64,000 nt of DNA from Blastococcus sp. HT6-30 (GTDB lineage: Bacteria; Actinomycetota; Actinomycetes; Mycobacteriales; Geodermatophilaceae), in NCBI RefSeq assembly GCF_039729015.1, contig NZ_CP155792.1, positions 206,001 to 270,000 of the forward strand, in the 5' to 3' direction. Every line of letters starts with the position of its first letter. Position 1 is the stretch's first letter. The notes under the pieces were generated by a model. The model was given only the letters and a program-made list of their open reading frames with translations. It made no database searches and was not told the origin of the DNA. Below are positions 34,157 through 43,216 of this stretch, piece by piece. The translations under genes were made by a program, and so were the position numbers.

Positions 34157-37100
34157 GTGACGGGTGTGAAGACCTGGCTCGAGAGCTGGCCGGTGTACCG
34201 GCAGCTCACCGGTTCGGACCCGTTCGGGCGTGGCGTGGCCGCGCGCAGCAAGGCGACGGAGGCGGTGGTGTCGCGAACCGCGACCGCCGACCGCGTCGTG
34301 AAGAGCGTCTGCCCGTACTGCGCCGTCGGCTGCGCGCAGAACGTCTACGTGCAGGACGAGAAGATCGTCCAGATCGAGGGCGACCCGGACTCGCCGATCA
34401 ACCGCGGCCGGCTGTGCCCCAAGGGCTCGGCCAGCAAGCAGCTGGTCACCAGCCCGACGCGCCAGACCACGGTGAGGTACCGCCGTCCCTACGGGACGGA
34501 GTGGGAAGACCTGGACCTCGACACGGCGATGGAGATGATCGCCGACCGCGTCCTGGAGGCCCGTCGCAAAGGCTGGCAGGACACCGATGACGCGGGCCGG
34601 CGGCTCGGCCGGACGATGGGGATAGCGAGCCTCGGAGGGGCGACCCTCGACAACGAGGAGAACTACCTCATGAAGAAGCTCTACAGCGCTCTGGGCGCGA
34701 TCCAGATCGAGAACCAGGCGCGCATATAGCACTCTTCGACGGTGCCCGGTCTGGGCGCCTCGTTCGGTCGTGGCGGTGCCACGAACACCCAGCAGGACCT
34801 CTCGAACGCCGACTGCATCGTCATCGAGGGTTCGAACATGGCCGAGTGCCACCCGGTGGGGTTCCAGTGGGTGGTCGAGGCCAAGGCCCGCGGTGCCAAG
34901 GTCATCCACATCGACCCGCGGTTCACCCGCACCAGCGCGATCGCCGACCTGCACGTCCCGCTGCGGATGGGCACCGACATCGCCTTCCTCGGTGGGCTGA
35001 TCAACCATGTGCTGAGCAACGACCTGTACTTCAAGGAGTACGTGGCCGCCTACACCAACGCGGCCGCGATCGTCAGTGCGGACTTCGCCGACTCGGAGGA
35101 CCTCGACGGCCTGTTCTCCGGCTACGACCCGGAGACCGGCACCTACGACGAGTCCAGCTGGCAGTACGAGCCGGAGGAGGCGCCGCACTCGGGTTCCGAC
35201 GACCCGGCCGAGGCCGCCGAGCAGCAGCGCATCGAGCAGGACCCGAGCGTCCAGCGGGCCGACCACGCCCAGGCCGCCGGCAGCGGTGGGCCGCCGATCG
35301 CCAGCAAGCCGAAGCGCGACGACACGCTCCAGCACCCGCGCTCGGTGTTCCAGATCCTCAAGCGGCACTACGCCCGCTACACGCCGGAGATGGTGGCCGA
35401 GGTCTGCGGCATCGAGCCGGCGGTGTTCGAGCAGGTCGCCCGGTGGGTCACCGAGAACAGCAACCGCGAGCGGACCACGGCGTGGGTGTACTCGGTGGGC
35501 TGGACACAGCACAGCGTCGGCGCCCAGTACATCCGCACCTGCTCGATCCTGCAGCTGCTGCTGGGCAACATCGGCCGCCCGGGTGGCGGCATCCTGGCGC
35601 TGCGCGGCCACGCGAGCATCCAGGGCTCCACCGACGTCCCGACGCTGTTCAACATCCTGCCCGGCTACCTGCCGATGCCCCACGCCCTGCAGCACCAGAC
35701 GCTGGAGGACTACGTCGCCGACGCCGCCGGCAAGGCCGGCTTCTGGGGCAACAAGCCGTCCTACATGGTGAGCCTGCTCAAGGCCTGGTGGGGCGATGCG
35801 GCGACGGCGGAGAACGACTTCGCCTTCGACTACCTGCCCAGGATCAACGGCGACCACAGCTCGTACCGCACGATCGCCGACATGATCAAGGGCAAGGTCT
35901 CCGGCTACTTCCTGGTCGGGGAGAACCCCACGGTCGGGCACCCGAACGGCCGGATGAACCGGTTCGGCCTGGCCAACCTCGACTGGCTCGTCGTCCGCGA
36001 CCTGCAGATGATCGAGTCGGCGACCTTCTGGAACGAGTCGCCGGAGATCGAGACGGGGGAGCTGGCCCCCGAGACGATCGGCACCGAGGTCTTCTTCATG
36101 CCGGCGGCCACGCACGTGGAGAAGGAAGGCACCTTCACCCAGACCCAGCGGGTGCTGCAGTGGCGGGACAAGGCGGTCGATCCGCCGAACGACGCCCGCA
36201 GCGACCTGTGGTTCTACTTCCACCTGGGCCGCATCCTGCGGGAGAAGCTGAAGGACTCCACCGACCCCCGCGACCGTCCGCTGCTCGACCTCACGTGGGA
36301 CTACCCGACCCACGGCCCCGAGGGTGAGCCCAGCGCCGAGCACGTGCTTCGCGAGATCAACGGCACCGGGCCCGACGGGCGGGCGCTGTCGTCCTACATG
36401 CAGATGAAGGACGACGGCTCGACGACCGGCGGCTGCTGGATCTACTGCGGCGTCTACGCCGACGAGGTCAACCAGGCCGCGCGCCGGAAGCCGGCCGACG
36501 AGCAGGGCCCCGCCGCCCTCGAGTGGGGCTGGGCCTGGCCGCTCAACCGGCGCATCCTCTACAACCGCGCCTCGGCCGACCCGGACGGCAAGCCGTGGAG
36601 TGAACGGAAGAAGTACGTGTACTGGGACGAGGCCGCCGGTGAGTGGACCGGTCTCGACGTTCCCGACTTCGAGAAGAACAAGCGGCCGGACTACGTGCCG
36701 CCGGAGGGTGCCAGGGCGCAGGACGCCCTCGCCGGGAACGACCCGTTCGTCATGCAGGGCGACGGGAAGGGCTGGCTGTACGCGCCGGCGGGGCTGGTCG
36801 ACGGCCCGCTGCCGACGCACTACGAGCCGGTCGAGTCGGTGGTCGAGAACCCCCTGTACCAGCAGCAGGCGAACCCGACCGTCCAGCGCATTCCGGGGCC
36901 GTGGAACCGGGAGAACCCGTCGCGAAGCGAGATCTTCCCGTTCCAGGTGACCACCTACCGGCTCACCGAGCACCACACGGCCGGCGCGATGAGCCGCACG
37001 CTGCCCTACCTCGCCGAACTGCAGCCGGAGTTCTTCGTCGAGGTCAGCCCGGAGCTGGCGGCGCTGCGCGGGCTCACCCACGGCGACTACGCCACGCTGG

Positions 37101-37459
37101 TCAGCGCCCGGACGGCGATCGAGGCGAAGGTGCTGGTGACCGAGCGAATGCGGCCGATCAGGCTGCGCGACGGCCAGGTCGTGCACCAGATCGGCATGCC
37201 CTACCACTGGTCCTACAACGGCATCTCCACCGGCGACTCGGCCAACGACCTGCTGGGCATCGTGCTCGACGCGAACACGCACATCCAGGAGGACAAGGTC
37301 AGCACCGCCGACATCGTCCCCGGACGGCGGCCGCGCGGCCCGGAGCTCCTCGAGTTCGTGGAGGACTACCGCCGGCGGGCCGGGGTGGAGTCCGGACGGG
37401 TGGGGGTCAACGGCCGCGACCCGGTCGCCGCCGACGCCGGAGAAGGGTCGACCCTGTGA
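34157..37459 (+). CDS. fdhA: Formate dehydrogenase alpha subunit, selenoprotein with in-frame UAG (Sec191)
   Basis: Read through one TAG, this is a 1100-residue molybdopterin oxidoreductase that oxidises formate to CO2. A 4Fe-4S cluster is bound by Cys52, Cys55, Cys59 and Cys87 (CPYCAVGC ... LCPKG). At residue 191 the sequence is QIENQARI-TAG-HSSTVPGLGA; relatives have selenocysteine or Cys here, followed by the conserved His. Downstream homology continues at once and in frame (FGRGGATNTQQD, then the molybdopterin-guanine-dinucleotide domains to the end), so this is one gene, not two. A SECIS-like hairpin follows the TAG. There is no twin-arginine signal, so the subunit probably stays in the cytoplasm. 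Start GTG 34157 or GTG 34166. A gene finder would split it at 34729/34742. Confidence 0.92.
34727..34729 (+). other. UAG codon at the catalytic selenocysteine position
   Basis: The triplet TAG stands where formate dehydrogenases carry their metal-ligating Sec or Cys, between ARI and HSSTV. It is preceded by ATA, an Ile codon that is rare in such GC-rich DNA. UAG-programmed selenocysteine has been shown in Geodermatophilus and Blastococcus. Other genes in the window end in TAG (at 12258, 23114, 24294, 27145, 55227), so the meaning must depend on local context. Confidence 0.88.
34737..34762 (+). promoter_or_regulatory. Bacterial SECIS-like hairpin
   Basis: Starting eight bases after TAG, CGA then a bulged C, GGTGCCC, loop GGTCT, GGGCGCC and TCG form a stem of ten pairs (one T-G). 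The apical loop starts 18 bases after the TAG, and GGTCT is the same as in the E. coli fdhF SECIS, whose loop G and U are bound by SelB. Position and loop fit the bacterial element. Confidence 0.8.
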
Positions 37460-37487
37460 GAACTCCGATCGCAGCGAAGGGCGCGGC

Positions 37488-38552
37488 ATGACGATCAGCT
37501 CGGCGAGCGCGGCGTTCACCGGCCACGATCCCGGTAACCGGCTGTACGGTCCGGTGCCCGACGTGACCGGTGAGTCCGGGTACGAGGAGGACCACCCCAA
37601 GCGGGTCGGGTTCTTCACCGACACCTCGGTGTGCATCGGCTGCAAGGCCTGCGAGGTGGCCTGCAAGGAGTGGAACACCCTCCCGATGGACGACTCGCAC
37701 GGCGTGCGGGACGCGATCGGGATGTCCGGGATGTCCTACGACAACACCGGCCAGCTGGGTGCGAACTCGTGGCGGCACGTGGCCTTCATCGAGCAGAGCC
37801 GGGCCGTCGACCTGCCGATGCCGACCTTCGGCCGGCCGGGGGACGACCGGCAGGGCAGCGGTCCGTCGCCGGCGGAAGCCGGGGAGGACGTGAGCCTGGC
37901 GAACGCCCAGCAGAGCAGCGTGCTCAACGCCGAGGCGCTCAGCGAGTTCGACCCGCAGACCGGCCAGAGCGGCGCGGACAAGCAGGTCCGCTGGCTGATG
38001 AGCTCCGACGTCTGCAAGCACTGCACGCACGCCGGCTGCCTCGACGTCTGCCCGACCGGGGCGTTGTTCCGCACCGAGTTCGGCACCGTCGTCGTGCAGG
38101 GGGACATCTGCAACGGCTGTGGCTACTGCGTGGCGGCCTGCCCGTACGGCGTGATCGACCAGCGCAAGGACGACGGCCGGGTCTTCAAGTGCACGATGTG
38201 CTACGACCGGCTCACCGATGGCAAGGAGCCGGCCTGTGCGACGGCCTGCCCCACCCAGTCGATCCAGTTCGGCGACCTCGACGAGCTGCAGGCCCGGGCG
38301 GACGCGCGGCTGGCGACGCTCAAGGAGCAGGGCGTGGAGACCGCCCGGCTGTACGGGCGGGACGAGCACGACGGCGTCGGCGGGGACGGGGCGTTCTTCC
38401 TGCTGCTCGACGAGCCCGAGGTGTACGGCCTGCCGCCGGACCCGATCGTGACGACGCGGGACCTGCCGGCGATGTGGAAGGCGGCCGGCAAGGCCGCGGC
38501 GATGATGGTCGGGGTCGCCGTCACGGCGATCGTCGGCTCGCGGCGGAGGTGA
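37488..38552 (+). CDS. fdhB: Formate dehydrogenase iron-sulfur (beta) subunit
   Basis: A 354-residue electron-transfer protein with four 4Fe-4S sites: CIGCKACEVACKEWN (about 46-60), CKHCTHAGCLDVCPTGAL, CNGCGYCVAACPYGVID and CTMCYDRLTDGKEPACATACP. The C-terminus has one hydrophobic stretch (KAAAMMVGVAVTAIVG) that may anchor it to the membrane subunit. ATG at 37488, 28 bases after fdhA; the next gene begins one base after its stop. It passes electrons from the alpha subunit to the NrfD-like subunit. Confidence 0.93.
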   Translation: MTISSASAAFTGHDPGNRLYGPVPDVTGESGYEEDHPKRVGFFTDTSVCIGCKACEVACKEWNTLPMDDSHGVRDAIGMSGMSYDNTGQLGANSWRHVAFIEQSRAVDLPMPTFGRPGDDRQGSGPSPAEAGEDVSLANAQQSSVLNAEALSEFDPQTGQSGADKQVRWLMSSDVCKHCTHAGCLDVCPTGALFRTEFGTVVVQGDICNGCGYCVAACPYGVIDQRKDDGRVFKCTMCYDRLTDGKEPACATACPTQSIQFGDLDELQARADARLATLKEQGVETARLYGRDEHDGVGGDGAFFLLLDEPEVYGLPPDPIVTTRDLPAMWKAAGKAAAMMVGVAVTAIVGSRRR

Positions 38553-38553
38553 C

Positions 38554-39600
38554 ATGACCGGCGGGATCACCAGTCCGGGCTCAGGCTGGCGCCAGGCCGA
38601 CCGCGGCCCGGCGACGCAGCGCACCGGCAAGAAGAAGCGGCGCGGCGGCGGGTGGCGGGGCCGCGGCGAGGTCTCGATGGTCGACGACGTCGAGTTCACC
38701 TCCTACTACGGCCGCCAGATCGTGAAGACGCCGGTGTGGAAGTCGCCGGACGTGCCGCTGTACCTGTTCCTGGGCGGGGCGGCCGGGTCCTCGGCGATCC
38801 TCGGCGCGCTGGCCGACGTCACCGGCCGGCCGGCGCTGACGAAGGCGTCCCGGCTGACCGCCGGCGCCGGGTCGATCCTGTCGGTGGGCTGGCTGATCCA
38901 CGACCTCGGGCGGCCCGAGCGCTTCCTGCACATGCTGCGGGTGTTCAAGGTGACCTCGCCGCTGTCGGTGGGCACGTACATCCTGGCGCCGTTCAGCGCG
39001 GCGGCCGGGGCGACGGCGGCGGTGGAGCTGCTGGGCTGGTTCCCGCGGCTGAAGCGGTTCGGCGGCGTGGTGTCCGCGCTGTTCGGCGGGCCGCTGGCCA
39101 CCTACACCGGGGTGCTGCTGGCCAACACGGCGGTGCCGTCGTGGCACGCGGCGCACACGCAGCTGCCCTACGTCTTCGGTGGCTCGGCGATGGCCGCCGG
39201 CGGGGGCATCACGATGATGTTCACGCCGGTGGAGGAGGCCGGGCCGGCCCGGAAGATGGCGATGGCCGGTGCCGCGATCGAGCTGGCCGTGGTGCACAAG
39301 GTGGAGAACGACCACGGCATCGTCAGCGAGCCGTTCCACGAGGGCCGGCCAGGAACGTTCATGCGGGCGGCCCGGACGTGCACCGCGGTGGGGGCCGGGC
39401 TGACCGCCGTCGCCGGGCGCACCCGGCTGGGAGCCATCGCGTCGGGGACGTTGCTGGCCGCGGGGTCGCTGCTCACCCGCTTCGGCGTCTTCGAAGCCGG
39501 CATCGCGAGCACCAAGGACCCGAAGTACGTCGTCGTCCCGCAGCGCGAGCGGCTGGCCGCCCGCGAGGCGCAGGACCACGTCGACACGACCACCCGCTGA
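38554..39600 (+). CDS. NrfD/PsrC-like membrane subunit of formate dehydrogenase
   Basis: A 348-residue membrane protein with about eight helices, preceded by a Lys/Arg-rich cytoplasmic leader. Segments VPLYLFLGGAAGSSAILGAL and IHDLGRPERFLHMLRVFK mark the NrfD family, which passes electrons to quinone. It overlaps the operon layout with fdhA and fdhB (one base between stop and ATG). The menaquinone synthesis gene menB elsewhere in the window fits a quinone acceptor. The original start could be internal, at MVDDVEFTSYYG (ATG 38677), where homology begins. Confidence 0.9.
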   Translation: MTGGITSPGSGWRQADRGPATQRTGKKKRRGGGWRGRGEVSMVDDVEFTSYYGRQIVKTPVWKSPDVPLYLFLGGAAGSSAILGALADVTGRPALTKASRLTAGAGSILSVGWLIHDLGRPERFLHMLRVFKVTSPLSVGTYILAPFSAAAGATAAVELLGWFPRLKRFGGVVSALFGGPLATYTGVLLANTAVPSWHAAHTQLPYVFGGSAMAAGGGITMMFTPVEEAGPARKMAMAGAAIELAVVHKVENDHGIVSEPFHEGRPGTFMRAARTCTAVGAGLTAVAGRTRLGAIASGTLLAAGSLLTRFGVFEAGIASTKDPKYVVVPQRERLAAREAQDHVDTTTR

Positions 39601-39736
39601 CCCGCCGCTCGCCGGCAGGCGGGGCGCTCGGCGCGAAGGGGCCTGGAACCACCCACTTCTGGGCTGCCTGATGAGGTCGGCGGGCAGCTAGTTCCCCGAC
39701 ACGTGGCGTGCGCGACCCGGCGGACAGAGGTGCTCG

Positions 39737-39880
39737 ATGCCCTGGTGGGTCTGGCTCAGCATCGGTTGGGTGCTGATCGCCGTCCTGCTCGGCGTTCTCC
39801 TCGGACGGAGCTTGAGCCTGGGGGAGCGCGGGGACTGGCTGCGGCGAGGCCGGCCGGATCGCCGGAAGAAGCCGCGCTGA
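39737..39880 (+). CDS. Small single-span membrane protein
   Basis: 47 residues: MPWWVWLSIGWVLIAVLLGVLLG then a basic tail (RRGRPDRRKKPR). One membrane helix with a positive C-terminus, so N-out/C-in. GAGG lies about six bases before ATG. It lies in the 503-base gap between the formate dehydrogenase operon and the GT2 gene; the rest of that gap shows no other gene. Confidence 0.6.
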   Translation: MPWWVWLSIGWVLIAVLLGVLLGRSLSLGERGDWLRRGRPDRRKKPR

Positions 39881-40103
39881 TCGAGCGGCATGGCCGTTCC
39901 CCGATCTCGCCGGGGAGGGTCACACCCCCGAGAGTGCCCGCACCTGCCCCCGTTCGCTCCATCCGGTGACGCTGAGTCATCCCTGGTGCCACCCGATCGG
40001 TGGACTTGTGGTGCCTGAGCGGTACCCCACCCCAGGGCAGTGACTTACGGTCACCTCGTACTCGTGATCGGCCGACCAGCCGGTCACACCGGGGGAGGTA
40101 CGC

Positions 40104-41423
40104 ATGGTGGCCGCAGGCCTGCTCGCCACGCCGACGAGGTCGGCGTCCGTCGTCGGCGACGCCGACGGCAAGGAGTCGCCGGGAGGACTGCCGACCGCGC
40201 CGTCTCCGCACATCACGGTCCTGATCCCCGCCCATGACGAGGGGGAGCGGATCGCCGCCACCCTGGCGGGTCTGCGGAGCCAGACCCTGCCGCCCAGCCG
40301 GATCGTGGTCGTGGCCGACAACTGCTCGGACGACACCGCAGCCATCGCCCGCGCCGCCGGGGCGGAGGTGTTCGAGACGGTCGGCAACCGGGACAAGAAG
40401 GCGGGCGCCCTGAATCAGGCGTGGCGCCGACGGTTCCGCCGGTCTGCAGCGGCCGACCGCCGCGCCGCTGATCGGCGCGGCGGCGCACGGCGGCGGCAGG
40501 GGCGATCCTTCGCGGGTACCGAACGCCGTGGCGCCCCGATCGACCGGCGGGGCGAGGACCGGCGTGCGTCGCGCGAGAGGCGGTCCGAAGGGCTGCCGCG
40601 CCCGGACGCCGCGGACGACGACCTCCTCCTGGTGCAGGACGCCGACTCCCAGCTGGACGCAGGGTTCCTCGCCGGCGCCGCTCGTCACGTCCTCCGGGAC
40701 GCGACGATGGGCGCGGTCGGGGGCACCTTCCGCGGTGACGAGGGCGGCGGTCTCGTCGGGCACCTCCAGCGCAACGAATACGCCCGGTACGGGAGGGACG
40801 TGCGCCGCCTGAAGGGCAGGTGTCTGGTGGTCACGGGGACGGCCGCCATGTTCCGCGCGGCGACCCTGCGCGAGGTCTCGACGGCCAGGCGGGACGGCCG
40901 GCTTCCGGCGGGTGACGGCGATGGCGGGATCTACGACACCACCGTCCTGACCGAGGACAACGAGCTGACCTTCGCCATCCTCCACTTGGGCTACCAGGTC
41001 CTGAGCCCCAAGGAGTGCACCCTCGTCACCGAGGTGATGCCGACCTGGCGTGCGCTGTGGTCCCAGCGCCTGCGGTGGAAGCGCGGAGCGGTGGAGAACT
41101 GCTTCCAGTACGGGTTGACCCCGATCACCTGGCGGTACTGGGGTCGCCAGGCGCTGACCCTGGCCGGCGTCCTGGTCACGTTCGCCTATCTCGGCAGCCT
41201 GCTCTGGGCGCTGCTGATCGGCGGGGGGCTGCGCATGCAGCCGGTGTGGCTGGCCGTCACGGCCATCTTCGTCGTGGAGCGCGTCGTCACGGTCCGGGAT
41301 CGAGGCTGGCGGCACATGCTCGCCGCCGCCTCGATGTACGAGCTGGTGTACGACCTGTTCCTCCAACTCGTGCACGCCAAGGCCTACGCCGACGCGGCAC
41401 TCGGACGAGAGAGGAGGTGGTAA
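40104..41423 (+). CDS. Family 2 glycan synthase with Arg-rich insertion
   Basis: A 439-residue membrane glycosyltransferase of the BcsA/IcaA/NodC type, making a beta-linked polysaccharide from a nucleotide sugar. Motifs in order: VLIPAHDEGERIA, VVADNCSDDT, KKAGALNQAW, metal DADS, the TED acceptor motif in VLTEDNELT, and QRLRWKRG (QxxRW), then three helices. Between KKAGALNQ and the DADS strand there is an insertion of about 60 residues (107-167) dense in Arg and Asp-Arg-Arg repeats, not present in the paralogue at 51379. ATG at 40104 follows GGGGGAGG. A small protein with a sorting signal overlaps its end. Confidence 0.88.
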   Translation: MVAAGLLATPTRSASVVGDADGKESPGGLPTAPSPHITVLIPAHDEGERIAATLAGLRSQTLPPSRIVVVADNCSDDTAAIARAAGAEVFETVGNRDKKAGALNQAWRRRFRRSAAADRRAADRRGGARRRQGRSFAGTERRGAPIDRRGEDRRASRERRSEGLPRPDAADDDLLLVQDADSQLDAGFLAGAARHVLRDATMGAVGGTFRGDEGGGLVGHLQRNEYARYGRDVRRLKGRCLVVTGTAAMFRAATLREVSTARRDGRLPAGDGDGGIYDTTVLTEDNELTFAILHLGYQVLSPKECTLVTEVMPTWRALWSQRLRWKRGAVENCFQYGLTPITWRYWGRQALTLAGVLVTFAYLGSLLWALLIGGGLRMQPVWLAVTAIFVVERVVTVRDRGWRHMLAAASMYELVYDLFLQLVHAKAYADAALGRERRW

Positions 41424-41581
41424 CGCTGTACGACAACCCCTCCGCTCCGCTCGCCGCGGGCGGCACCGGCGGTGTCCTCGCCTACACCGGGTTCGACGGC
41501 CTGTGGTGGGTGCTGGCGGCATTCGCCCTGCTGGCTGCCGGCACCGCGCTGCTGCGCATCATCCCCCGTACGCAGGGCTGA
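41417..41581 (+). CDS. Micro-protein with LAYTG sorting signal and membrane anchor
   Basis: About 50-54 residues: a short polar start (LYDNPSAPLAAGGTGG), the pentapeptide LAYTG, a hydrophobic helix (LWWVLAAFALLAAGTALL) and a basic end (RIIPRTQG). This is the layout of a C-terminal LAxTG cell-wall sorting signal, but without any protein in front. Start is GTG 41417 (overlapping the GT2 stop) or, with better spacing to GAGGAGG, CTG 41426. The class E sortase at 12458 would be expected to recognise LAxTG. The end (LLRIIPR) resembles VRRILPK of the small protein after the other GT2. Confidence 0.7.
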   Translation: MVTLYDNPSAPLAAGGTGGVLAYTGFDGLWWVLAAFALLAAGTALLRIIPRTQG

Positions 41582-41586
41582 CCCGC

Positions 41587-41623
41587 CTCCGGGGAGGAGG
41601 AGCTCAGCTCCCCCTCCCCGGAG
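41587..41623. terminator. GC-rich hairpin after the LAYTG micro-protein
   Basis: CTCCGGGGAGG and the partner CCTCCCCGGAG flank a second stem AGGAGCT/AGCTCC-type core; it begins five bases after the stop. The region lies between convergent genes, so termination is the likely role. No T-run. Confidence 0.6.
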
Positions 41624-41646
41624 CCAGGGGTGCCCCCGGCACCGAG

Positions 41647-41687
41647 TCCGTCCCCCGCCGGACCGCAGCGGCCCGGCGGGGGACGGA
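41647..41687. terminator. Hairpin between convergent GT2 operon and amt gene
   Basis: A perfect 15-bp stem (TCCGTCCCCCGCCGG and its complement) with an 11-base loop. It can fold on either strand and lies between the two convergent transcription units, so it probably works in both directions. Confidence 0.65.
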
Positions 41688-41762
41688 GCGCGTCTGGTCA
41701 CCGACCGGCGGCAGGTCGACCCGGGCCGGGAACTGCGTCCTGTTCCCGCGGCGCCGCGGGGT

Positions 41763-43112
41763 TCACCCCCGGCGGGCCGGCTCCGCACCGGCGTCGATGC
41801 CGATGTCGAGGTGGTGCCCGTGCTCCGCGTGACCCCGGGCCTGGTGTGCCAGGACGTCGGGGTCCTCGTAGGCGTTCTCGGCGTGCAGGGCGCTGTCCAG
41901 GCCCTCCCTCTCCTGCTCCTCGGTGACGCGGATCCCGATGGTCCGGTCCAGGACCTTGGCGATGAGGTACGTGAGGGCGAAGGTCCAGGCGCAGGTGGCC
42001 AGCAGCGCGACCGCCTGGCGGCCCAGCAGGCCGGGGTCGCCGCCGTAGAGGAGGCCGGTCTCCCCGATCGGGGCGTCGGGGTGGGCGAGCAGCCCGATGG
42101 CGAGCGCGCCGACGACGCCACCGACGAGGTGCAGCGCGACGACGTCGAGGGCGTCGTCGTAGCCGAGGCGGTGCTTGAGCAGCACCGCGAAGTAGCAGAC
42201 GACGCCGGCGCCCGCCCCGATGAGCAGCGATCCGACGGGGGAGACGACACCGCACGACGGCGTGATCGCGACCAGCGCCGCGATGGCGCCGGAGCACGCG
42301 CCCAGCGTGGTGGCGTGACCGTCGCGGAGCTTCTCGACGACCAACCACGCGCACGCCCCGGCGCAGGCAGCCGCGAGGGTGTTGAAGACGGCGACGGCGG
42401 CGTCGTTGTCGGCGGCGCCGAGCGCGGAACCGTCGAAGCCGAGCCAGCCGGTGAGCAGCAGGCCCACGCCGACGATGACGAAGGGCAGGTTGTGCGCCTT
42501 GGGCTGCACCGGCCAGGTGCGCCGCTTGCCGAGCACGATCGCCAGGGCGAGGGCAGCGATGCCGGAGTTGACGTGGATGGGCGTGGAGCCGGCGTAGTCG
42601 ACGGCGCCGACGACGTTCGCCAGCCAGCCGCCGGTGGTGCCGCCGTCCGCGCTGTCGAAGGCGAAGACCCAGTGCGCGACGGGCAGGTAGCACAACGTCA
42701 CCCACAGGGGCGCGAAGACCATCCAGGCGCCGAACTTCATCCGGTCGGCGACCGCGCCGGCGATGATGCCGATCGTCAGGCCGGCGAAGCCGAGGTGGAT
42801 CGTCGCGAGGGCCAGCGGCGGCAGCGCGGCGTCCTCGGCGGGGGCGAGCAGCTGGCCCAGCCCGGCGAACTCGAGCGGGTTCCCCAGGATCCCCGCGCCA
42901 CCGACGCTGTCGCCGAAGACGGCGGAGTAGCCGAAGGCGACCCAGACGAACGCGGTCACGGCGAAGGCGCCGAAGACCATCATCATCATGTTCGTCGTCG
43001 TCCGGCGGGACACCATGCCGCCGTAGAAGAGGACGAGCCCCGGCAGCATGAGGATGACGGCGATGATCGCCGTCAGCAGCCATGCGGTGTTGCCCGACGT
43101 GGTGGGGTCCAT
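41763..43112 (-). CDS. amt: Ammonium transporter (Amt/MEP/Rh family)
   Basis: A 449-residue channel with eleven helices and a His-rich cytoplasmic tail (GHAEHGHHLDIG). Family marks: LMLPGLVLFYGGMV in the first helices, DYAGSTPIHVNSGIAALALA with the first pore His, and HLVGGVVGALAIGLLA with the second pore His. It conducts ammonium into the cell. ATG at 43112 has GGAGGCGCAC before it. Two 17-base operators lie 38-89 bases upstream of this start, shared in type with the glutamine-synthetase-like gene, so both are probably under the intervening TetR. Confidence 0.93.
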   Translation of the reverse strand: MDPTTSGNTAWLLTAIIAVILMLPGLVLFYGGMVSRRTTTNMMMMVFGAFAVTAFVWVAFGYSAVFGDSVGGAGILGNPLEFAGLGQLLAPAEDAALPPLALATIHLGFAGLTIGIIAGAVADRMKFGAWMVFAPLWVTLCYLPVAHWVFAFDSADGGTTGGWLANVVGAVDYAGSTPIHVNSGIAALALAIVLGKRRTWPVQPKAHNLPFVIVGVGLLLTGWLGFDGSALGAADNDAAVAVFNTLAAACAGACAWLVVEKLRDGHATTLGACSGAIAALVAITPSCGVVSPVGSLLIGAGAGVVCYFAVLLKHRLGYDDALDVVALHLVGGVVGALAIGLLAHPDAPIGETGLLYGGDPGLLGRQAVALLATCAWTFALTYLIAKVLDRTIGIRVTEEQEREGLDSALHAENAYEDPDVLAHQARGHAEHGHHLDIGIDAGAEPARRG

Positions 43113-43149
43113 GTGCGCCTCCAGGGTGCGGCCCGGGCGCACCGACACC

Positions 43150-43166
43150 TTCGATGCGCTATCGAT
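43150..43166. promoter_or_regulatory. Operator box A (TTCGAT-N5-ATCGAT), amt promoter
   Basis: A 6-5-6 inverted repeat, 5 of 6 positions symmetric, 38 bases upstream of amt. It belongs to a set of four with the consensus TTCGAT-N5-ATCGAA around the TetR gene at 43217. Confidence 0.7.
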
Positions 43167-43184
43167 ATCCTGCGCAGGCGCCGT

Positions 43185-43201
43185 TCCGATGAGTTATCGA
43201 A
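43185..43201. promoter_or_regulatory. Operator box B (TCCGAT-N5-ATCGAA), amt promoter
   Basis: The second 6-5-6 inverted repeat of the set, 73 bases upstream of amt and just after the TetR stop. One half is the exact consensus half-site. Confidence 0.7.
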
Positions 43202-43216
43202 TCAATGTCGCTCGCG

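Noticed and set aside
34727-34742. Two separate genes, a short molybdopterin fragment and a second oxidoreductase starting at 34742
   Set aside because: Homology runs through without a gap in the same frame, there is no ribosome site for the second start, and the TAG is at the Sec position.
33806-37678. Very long open frame of 1290 codons on the minus strand across fdhA
   Set aside because: Antisense shadow produced by GC-rich codon bias; low-complexity translation without domains, opposite a well-conserved gene.
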